A stretch of DNA of 64,000 nt from Plazaster borealis (taxonomy: Eukaryota > Echinodermata > Asteroidea > Forcipulatida > Labidiasteridae). The translations under genes and the position numbers were made by a program. Below are positions 56,265-64,000 of the stretch, piece after piece; position 1 is the first letter of the stretch, and each line of letters begins with the position of its first letter. The stretch lies in NCBI GenBank assembly GCA_021014325.1, contig CM037467.1, forward strand, positions 1,612,001 to 1,676,000. Direction: 5' to 3'. The notes below the pieces were generated by a model. That model did no database searches, had not been told where the DNA came from, and saw nothing but the letters and a program-made list of their open reading frames with translations.

Positions 56265-56636
56265 TTAAAGGCATCGTACACGTTTGGTAATTGTCAAAGA
56301 CCAATGTTCTCATTCGGTGTATCCCAACATATGCATAAAATAACATAATAAATAAAATTTTTTTGAAATTGTCAATTCAAGTTGCAAGAAAATGATGAAA
56401 AAAAAAAAAAAAAAAATACAAATGTTGTGCTTTGTGTGTAGGAAAAAAAAAAAAAAAAAAAAAATTTTTTTTTTTTTTTTATTTAAATTACTTCTCAAAA
56501 CTACTAAAAACTTTTTTACTTGAGTCGTTTCTCACAATGTTTTATACTATCAACAGCTCTCCGTTGCTTGTTACCAAGTAAGTTTTTATGCTAATATATA
56601 TTTTGAGTCATTACCAAACGTGTACGATGCCTTTAA
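56265..56636. mobile_element. TTAA-type element, family A, with A/T expansion
   Basis: TTAAAGGCATCGTACACGTT to ACGTGTACGATGCCTTTAA. The centre, normally the TTCTTGCAAGAA palindrome, is replaced by long A and T runs (56400-56480). Confidence 0.82.
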
Positions 56637-56934
56637 AGTAACATGGTTTGGAAAGTTGGGGCTTTTGGTGGTGGTGGTTCATGTCTTTCTGTTTAGGGAG
56701 CTTTTGAATACTTCAAAGTCGGCTGTAGCCATTGTTTTATTAGTAGTATAACTGAGCAATCATTTACCTGCCGAATTTAAATTTTATATATCCACTCAAA
56801 TTTTTATATTATTATGTCTTTCTGGTATAAATGAAACTAAGGAACCCACTAAAGTTCCTTGCACTGTAACCATGGGCCTGAAGATACCTGTTAAGAAAAG
56901 CTGTTGAAGTAATCTCATTTTATATATGGGTGGA

Positions 56935-57050
56935 ATACCCCCTAACTGGTGGAAAACCCAATCAACATGCACCTCTCCGGTCCAAAGCGGGAGGTGAACC
57001 GAGGTCCACTTGGGTGAAACGTAGGGACGGAACCACCAAGCCACCCTGAG
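56935..57050 (-). mobile_element. Remnant of SINE family S4
   Basis: GGAAAACCCAATCAACATGC, GAGGTGAACCGAGGTCCACT and GGAACCACCAAGCCACCC resemble 30345-30450. Confidence 0.45.
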
Positions 57051-57360
57051 TATTGGTTGGGCACGAGTGAGGTTACCTACCATTGGATTTCCGAAGTCAT
57101 GCTAAAAACCAACAAGGAAAATCATGCATTTTTGTTATGCAAAAACTCTTCAATGCAAGAAATAAATACATGTACTTGTTATATATTAGACACAATTCTT
57201 GTGGTGAAACGAGCCGAGTACAGATTTGTTTTGGCATCACCTCCCTGTGGCTATTCTTAGAATACTTTTGTTAACCAGTTTTGGTGATAGCAACAGTTTC
57301 ATATTTTGTGATTTTGCATGTTCGTTTTATTGACGATAGTCAGCTATAGTTTTCATATAA

Positions 57361-57517
57361 AGGGCGTTTACGAAACGGAGGCACAGGCTCAGGCTTAGGC
57401 CTCAGGCTAGCTAGGCCCCTCAGTTGTTTTGACTACACGCGTGCTCTGCGTTCAGGGATTCAGACGAGAGAACGGAGCCTGAAGCCTAAGCCTGAGCCTT
57501 CGTTTCGTAAACGCCCT
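57361..57517. mobile_element. Foldback element, family Q
   Basis: AGGGCGTTTACGAAACG and CGTTTCGTAAACGCCCT are perfect inverted ends. The inner arms are GGCTCAGGCTTAGGCCTCAGG and its complement, and the core matches 11155-11336 inverted. Confidence 0.85.
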
Positions 57518-57529
57518 ATGTTGTCAGTT

Positions 57530-58470
57530 CACGACGTTCATTCACATGACGTCATTGAAGTAGGGCGCCTTCGGCTAGAGGTCAAAAGAATGTTCCTTAT
57601 TGGCCAATCCTGTGCGCCGCGCGTCAGAGGTGTGCGTTTCCTTTGTTTCATCATCGTTTTACCTCTAAGATTGCGGCGTGTGACGTCGACAGTTTTATCT
57701 CGACAGTGAAAGTTGAAATACATCGTCCAGCTTTTGAATTATTTTCTACTTTATTCATTGATATGACGTTGTGTACAAAATTGATCAGTTTATCAAAGCT
57801 TAAATTTTATGACTTTTGATATTGTAAAAAAAAAAAGATATTAAGTATATATAATTATTGTATGCAGAATTCAAGACTATTCCATGAAATCTTGTCTATG
57901 ATTTACTATGGGAAGTGATGATATTTTTTTTATATTTAGGGTAATTTATTTGTTCGATCAGTCGGTTATCATTTTGTATTTTTATTTGTTCTTTGAGGTG
58001 ATATGAATTACGGGGAGGGTGTCGATAATGTGGTATTAGAAACTTGAAATTGAATCTTTTAATTTACGACGCTTAATAATTGTATTCCTTTTTTTGTAGA
58101 TATTAAGCAAAATATGTAGTTGTTTAAAGATAAGTCACAATTATGGGTCTTATCTTTTGTATACACGGATGCCCGTAGAGAGTAAAGGTGAAATTCCCAG
58201 CTAGGCCAACGTAAATCAAGAAAAGTTTAATTTTATGTAGGAATTGGTGAAGAGGCATAACACGTTATTAATGTGCTTTTTATATTCTCTGGATTTTGTT
58301 TTGTTCAGCTGGCAAGTTGGTGTAGTAAACAAAAAACATAAAATGACTAAAATACTTACTGTTTCACGATTGTACTTGATAATTTGTAATGTTTGAACTG
58401 AGGCTATTTGGTGTCTTGAGCGCGAGGTTTCTGAACAAGAACTGGGAATGTGAGGGGTGTTATTTTAGCC
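57530..58470. other. No gene recognised; promoter-like words at the start
   Basis: 57547-57607 carries TGACGTCA, AGAGGTCA and ATTGGCCAAT, then TGACGTCG at 57681. The remainder to 58470 is AT-rich with nothing matched. Confidence 0.35.
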
Positions 58471-58474
58471 CATT

Positions 58475-59020
58475 TTAATACTCTCTGAAACCCAGCCAAC
58501 CCAACATAAACTCTCTCACACACACACACACATGTATGTGTAAGGTGTGAACCGAGGACTTCTCTTTGTTCTCCCATTGTTTGGACATAGTTTTTTTTCA
58601 ACGACGTCCCCATTGGTTTTGTACACGAAATCAAAGCGAGGACGTCCTCGGTACACCTTTTCCCCGGATCCCTTTTGTTAAAGTCCTCGGTTTGAATGCG
58701 TAGACATACCCACACACACACACACACAGCAGAGTCCAGCATTTTCCAGAAGATTACATTTTAATACTCTCTGAAACCCAGCCAACCCAACATAAACTCT
58801 CACACACACACACACACGCATGTATGTGTAAGGTGTAAACCGAGGACTTCTCTTTGTTCTCCCATTGTTTGGAGCGACGTCTCCATTGGTTTTGTACACG
58901 AAATCAAAGCGAGGACGTCCTCGGTACACCTTTTCCCCGGATCCCTTTTGTTAAAGTCCTCGGTTTGAATGCGTAGACATGCCCACACACACACACACAG
59001 CAGAGTCCAGCATTTTCCAG
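58475..59020. repeat. Tandem duplication, about 280 bp per unit, with (CA)n
   Basis: TTAATACTCTCTGAAACCCA starts at 58475 and 58760. Each unit contains two (CA)n runs, AACCGAGGACTTCTCTTTG, the near-palindrome GCGAGGACGTCCTCGG and GCATTTTCCAGAAGA. Unit 2 lacks a 17-bp piece present at about 58589. Confidence 0.9.
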
Positions 59021-59052
59021 AAGACAGTCAGAGTATACTGATCGAAACGTCG
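59019..59052 (+). ncRNA. Hammerhead-like remnant
   Basis: GAAGA, TCAG-AGTATA-CTGA (good stem II) and GAAACGTCGAG are kept, but the 5' part of the core reads CCAGAAGA because the tandem duplication joins here. It is followed by GAAACCGGCTCTTCTCAGAG, the arm shared with 6012-6030. Confidence 0.35.
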
Positions 59053-59172
59053 AGCAGAAACCGGCTCTTCTCAGAGCCACCACTACTCAAAAGAGATTTC
59101 TTACATGGTGTCACCGCAAACCTTACTTACTTAGTACTTCCACCATGCATATGTATGGCCAAAAACTCCTGT

Positions 59173-59547
59173 TTAAAGGTATCGTACACGTTTGGTAATG
59201 ACTCAAAACAAATATTAGCATAAAAACCTACTTGGTAACAAGCAACGGAGAGCTGTTGATTGTATAAAACATTGTTGGAAACGACTCCCTTTGAAGTAAC
59301 GTAGTTTTTGAGAAAGAGGTAATTTCTCACTAAAATAATCAAAACTTCTTGCAAGAAGTTTTTATTCCTATCTGAAAGCACACAAATTTGTACAACGAGG
59401 GTGTTTTTTTCTTTCATCATTTTCTTGCAACTTCGATGACCAATTGAACCCAAATTTTCACAGGCTTGTTATTTTATGCATATGTTGGGATACACCAAGT
59501 GAGAACACTGGTCTTTGATGATTTCCAAACGTGTTCAGTGCCTTTAA
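59173..59547. mobile_element. TTAA-type foldback element, family A
   Basis: TTAAAGGTATCGTACACGTT to AACGTGTTCAGTGCCTTTAA, inner palindrome AACTTCTTGCAAGAAGTT. Confidence 0.87.
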
Positions 59548-60050
59548 CTCCCGTTGAGCGATGGCTGTATAAGCCCAATACTGTGCCCTGGAAATGTGTC
59601 TTGAAATTACTCAGAAGGTTGTGAACATGTCCCAATTATATATCATTGGGTCAAATCGGCTAACGTACCTCCATTTTGGCAATTGTGTACGATACGATTC
59701 TAATCAGATCCAATCGTCGATACTTTGATATCCGATTCGTGTGGACTGAGTATCGACTAAAGACGTAACCGTTAATACAGTATCGGCTAATGTTTCTTGT
59801 TACCATTATGTGTCTGTTCCTCTTGGTTTATGATTTGGAGATGCTCTCTTGAAAATAGAGAGTTGGAACTCTTCAATTCAGAAGTCAAACCAAATTAGGA
59901 ACCACCCCTTCACGATGCTGTAAAATCCGTCTGTATAAAAAAATTAATGTGATTTGTAATGATAAGCCTGGGGCCTTTGTAACCTGAATTGGGCCCTCAC
60001 TCCTCAAAGACCAAATTAAATGTAATTCAAATTAAAAACATTCAATTTGA
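59548..60050. other. No gene recognised
   Basis: Nothing matched; short CGATAC/GTATCG words recur around 59690-59785. Confidence 0.4.
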
Positions 60051-60054
60051 CAAA

Positions 60055-60507
60055 ATGTTGTCATCCATTAAAGGATACATTATCTGTCTGATTCTTGCTA
60101 CAGTAAATCCTGTACCGGGAGATCAATATCACAGACTGCGTGGGGGATGGGTGTTCGATGCTATGCTAGTGCACCTCCAAATAAACGACAGATGTACACT
60201 CGATAAGCAGACGGTCGCTTGGCACGTGTGCTGCGCGGCCGACCGCCCGCCGCAGATTCGTTCGGCCTCTAACCTTTCCCCGAGTGCACACACAGTAGGC
60301 CCATTCATTGTGTATCGAATTCAGCCCCCCGTCAGAGGGGGCTTTAAAAAGAAGACCAGCTTATTTGCATATTCATGTTATTATTTGAGCCAGAAGTGGC
60401 CACTGATTTGTCGCTACTTAGAGGTGCTGTCTTTATCGACGAGTCTGTTTTTTGGCGATGACTTTCGTTCACGTCATTCGGTGGTGTTGTCGAAGAGGTG
60501 TCAGTGA
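60055..60507 (+). CDS. Uncertain open frame, 150 codons
   Basis: It opens MLSSIKGYIICLILATVNPV, which could pass as a signal peptide, and has a GC-rich centre (60200-60345) unlike its surroundings. I recognise no domain. There are no clear splice partners, and a chance frame in an old repeat is equally possible. Confidence 0.15.
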   Translation: MLSSIKGYIICLILATVNPVPGDQYHRLRGGWVFDAMLVHLQINDRCTLDKQTVAWHVCCAADRPPQIRSASNLSPSAHTVGPFIVYRIQPPVRGGFKKKTSLFAYSCYYLSQKWPLICRYLEVLSLSTSLFFGDDFRSRHSVVLSKRCQ

Positions 60508-60509
60508 GT

Positions 60510-62585
60510 GATCAAGCCAGTAATATGTGATTCTGTGAATTCTCTAGGAAACCTAAACGTAGAAACAATTGAATTTATTTAAAGGGACTTTTAATAAGAT
60601 TGCTATTGAAATAGTGTCTGTGTATATATTTTTAAAACATTCTGGAATGTAAGATGAACTAGAAGCTTAGCTTGTCAGTCTGAGAAGTGATGGGTTTTTT
60701 TAAAAGAGGGATAGATTTACGTGTTGTTTTTAATTAACTGATGAATTATTGATATCAAACTTGCCCTTTAAGCTCAAGGAGCAAACAAGTGAGCTCAAAA
60801 TGGCATTGTCACCCGCGAGCATCCTGGGAACACAAACACACCATTCACGAACTGTAAAGACGGTAGTTTCCAGCTCAGAAAAACGTGACATATGGAGGTA
60901 ATGGGCGATGCGTTGCAACCCTTCGGACGGAGTGCATTTCGATGTATACATTAATATTTTCATAGCCCATTTTCTTGAGTTTCCGGAAGCGATCCGCTGA
61001 GTGCAGACATTTTCCGGGAGCCCGAATTTTTTGACAGATGGGTTGAAGAGGGGGACGTGAGGACTGAGCATCCCCCCTCTCGATCGAGCCCGAGTTTGCA
61101 TCGCGATTAGCCGAAAATTGCCTCTAAAAGACTCTCTTGTTCTTGAAGGCATGTGGTTTGGTAGCCACAAAGTTATTAAATTCTTCGTTTTTTATTAGGT
61201 CTTCTGGGAAAAGGACGTCTTTTTCTTTTGGGACAGGGCACATAAGGCATTTTAACTTGAGTTTATATACGTAATGATTTCAATTTATCTCCAACTGTGC
61301 GTTTAAAGTTTTCTCATTTTTTATCTTTTAGAAAAGGGTCTTTATTATAAAGGATTTGTTTTTTGTTTTACGAGAAGTAGAAAAAAAGCTTAAATTTTAA
61401 AAATGTTGGAAATGATTTGGCCAAAGTCAACAAGATTTGCCCAATAAACTGTTGAATCTTTGCAAAATAATTATTGGAAAGGATTATGGCTAAATTTTCC
61501 GGAATTCTAATATTGAAATGCGATCACGTGTGCTACCACTTTCGAGGGGAATCGTCACAATCTCTCACGAATTGATTGTACTTGGTTTTACCTCTTTCAA
61601 AGAGAAAATCGCATCCTTTGTGGGTTCACGACTATTTCACTTATACTTTGGATTATCGTAAACCCATCTGGACCAAGCATTTTCTTCGTAGGCTATAGCT
61701 TTCGTTAAAAATGGAAATCTGTATGAATTAAGCAAGCATCGGTGACGTTTTTACAACAGTTTTTCGTTTCCTTTAGTAAATCGATGATTTCTATACAAAC
61801 TCGACGAGTAATTTCCGGTCCAGTAACGTGCCATATGGGCTGGTGATCCCCACGCGCGTTGGGTAACCCTATGGCCGTCAACTGAGCCGTCCTGACGGCC
61901 CTTTGATTCAGAACTTTTTCAATTTGTTTTTTTTTGTTTTTCTTTCGGGCATTTTCTGAATTGAAATCGGAGATTTAAAAGGTTAAGACGTGCTTTGTTC
62001 GTCAGCACTTTTCTCTTTCTTATTTATTTATTGTTGCCATGTATTTTTCCTAGTTGACAGATTTGACCTTCTCACTGTCGAAAAGAAATATTATTTTGTC
62101 GTCAACGGGACCTGCTGATTACAACTTTAACTTGTAGAGAAAGAAAAATAATATATAACGATTGTTGTTTTCTTAGTTTCCTTCTGAAGGGGCTGAACAC
62201 AGTTTGTTTCTTAGGCAGTAGGCCTACTTTCATTTTTCAAGATTTCTTTTTAAATTATCGTTTACTTTGTTTCCATATCAATGTAGCGATCACTTTGTCG
62301 GCATACAAATCTGTAGAAGTGTGTTGCTGATCGTAGGATCTCGTATTCTCATAAATTCTCGTAAAATTTCGTAAGATCTCGTATCTTTTGTTTATCTTTA
62401 TTTCATTTCATAACTTTAAAATACCATCTTCAAGGGGGTAGACACCATTACAATTATATAAATTACTACAAGGACATAGTCTTCACATCGTGCGTTTCAA
62501 TGAGCACTCACCCCGTAACACTTCACTTGATATGCGAAGTATCGTCACAGCGTCTTGAGTGCACGTCTAACAGTAGCTCCACTCG
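60510..62585. other. No gene recognised
   Basis: A minus-strand frame at 60730-61170 (146 codons) has no recognisable domain. Around 62335-62385 a CTCGTA/TTCGTAA word is repeated about five times. No repeat family from elsewhere in the window was matched. Confidence 0.4.
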
Positions 62586-63835
62586 AGTCCTGTGGATCAA
62601 TAGCATACAAGTGATGTTTGAAGCTTTGCATGGTGCGGATCATAACAAAATCTATAGTAGTTAAAACTTGTGGGTACAACCATGTATAAAACTCTTTTGG
62701 GAGAACTGTTGGTGTTCTGAGTAGAACCGATATGGTCAGGGCCAAATTTCATAAAGCTGTTAAGCAGAAAATATTCTGCTTAGCAAATTTCTTTGCTAAG
62801 CAAGAAATGAGTGGGACACAAGTTAAATTGCGCAGGAATATATCCATTTTGGTCAGGGCCCAACTTCATAAAGCTGTTCAGCAGAAAATTCTGCTTAGCA
62901 AAATTCTTTGCTAAGCAAGAAATGAGTGAGGTACCAGTCCCAGCAATGGTAACTGTATGGTATTTTGGCCGGTAACCTATTTTTCTTAAGCAAGAGATTT
63001 TTGTGCTGAGCAAGTTGTTGTGCTTACAGGCTTTATAAAATTGGGATCTGGACGTAGACGAGCAGAGTCTACTGTTCGAAACGTGGAAACCACACACTAT
63101 GGCCCAATTTCATAAAAAGTGTTTAGCAGAAAATTCTGCTCAGCAAAATTCTTTGCTAAGCAAGAAATGAGTGGGGTACCAGTCCCAGCAATGGTAACTG
63201 TATTGTATTCTGGCTGGTAACCTATTTTTTCTAAGCAAGAGATTTTTGTGCTGAGCAAGTTGTTGTGCTTACAGGCTTTACAAAATTGGGATCTGGACGT
63301 AGACGAGCAGAGTCTACTGTTCGAAACGTGGAAACCACACACTATGGCCCAATTTCATAAAAAGTGTTTAGCAGAAAATTCTGCCCAGCAAATTTCTTTT
63401 CTAAGCAAACAATCAGTCGGGTACCGGTCACAGCAATGGTAACTGTATGGTATTTTGGCCGGTAACCTATTTTTCTTAAGCAAGAGTTTTCTGTGCTTAG
63501 CAAGTTGTTGTGCTTCAGGCTTGATTAAATTGGGCCCTAGATGAAGACGATCAGAGACCACACCAGGGCCCAAGAGCTGCTTAAGCAGAAAATATTGCTT
63601 AACAATTTTCTGCTTAGCAGAAATGAGCAGGATACCAGTCAAAAATTGTACATGCTACATGGTATTTTGGCTGGTGACCCTGTTCTGGTAAGCATAATTT
63701 TGTTGTGCTTAGCTACTTTTTTGTGCTTAAACAGCTCTATGAAATTGAGCCCCTGTTCTTCTTAGAACCAACACTTCTCCCAACAGAGTTTTAAACATGG
63801 TTGTTCCCGAAAGTTTGCGACTATAGTTTTTCAAT
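62586..63835. mobile_element. Penelope-like palindromic end expanded by five family D copies
   Basis: The outer arms (GTTTGAAGCTTTGCATGGTG and AACTCTTTTGGGAGAACTG at the left; CTTCTCCCAACAGAGTTTTA at the right) match 5805-5935 and 6030-6070. Between them lie D copies at 62738-62855, 62856-63047, 63100-63290, 63344-63538 and 63567-63752. Two spacers of about 50 bp (63048-63098 and 63292-63342) are identical hammerhead-like remnants. Confidence 0.7.
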
Positions 63836-64000
63836 AGCATAGTCATCATAACCAACCAAACGCTGCAGTGAAAATAACTATTTGAAGAAGAATGTTTGTC
63901 TGCTATGTTTTCTGCTGCGATGTTTGAATAAGAAAGTTGACTAGATAAGGACAAGTACACGTCAAATTCTATAAAATGTAAACGCAGGTTTTTTTCAGCC

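Noticed and set aside
56396..56482. Poly(A)/poly(T) run as a retrogene tail or poly(A) site
   Set aside because: It lies in the middle of a family A foldback where other copies have a short palindrome, so it is a local expansion.
60730..61170. Minus-strand frame of 146 codons
   Set aside because: No domain or family resemblance; composition does not stand out. Left as unassigned spacer.

Overview
This is animal (metazoan) DNA: intron-rich, AT-rich, packed with interspersed repeats, with vertebrate-like gene structures. The protein set and the repeat style (many TTAA-flanked foldback elements, tRNA-derived SINEs, CR1-like LINE tails) fit an invertebrate deuterostome. I would guess an echinoderm, perhaps a sea star, but that guess rests on memory of similar repeats, not on a search.

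Three genes are supported, all on the + strand. (1) 3296-4348: an intronless class A (rhodopsin-like) GPCR with an NRY motif. (2) 9607-12168: a two-exon membrane RING-CH E3 ubiquitin ligase of the MARCH4/9/11 type. (3) 14658-54543: a very large trans-Golgi golgin, orthologous to vertebrate GOLGA4 (golgin-245/p230). I could follow the golgin exon by exon: a vesicle-capture N-terminus, 22 coding exons including one 5.2 kb coiled-coil exon, a split GRIP domain, and two alternative C-termini. A previously unmarked 47-nt exon (51245-51291) shifts the frame of the last exon. When it is skipped the protein ends six residues after the GRIP exon (2653 aa). When it is included the same last exon is read in another frame and adds a 179-residue tail (2826 aa).

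The rest is mobile-element debris. At least five families of palindromic, terminally inverted elements begin TTAAAGG and end CCTTTAA, and neighbouring copies repeatedly abut or share a single TTAA. Other families include a 'GGGCCCAATTTCATAGAGCTG' type foldback, two tRNA-derived SINE families often truncated or arranged head to head, LINE reverse-transcriptase C-terminal remnants, and Penelope-like palindromic ends carrying hammerhead-ribozyme-like cores. A 2.4 kb three-level tandem array (90-bp monomer, 180-bp dimer, 616-bp higher-order unit) starts exactly at the splice donor of golgin exon 18 and repeats that donor sequence about 27 times. The right end (54.6-64 kb) holds only repeats and weak open frames.

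The genes do not form a pathway. The MARCH ligase and the golgin both act in the endomembrane system, but nothing in the sequence links them beyond proximity.
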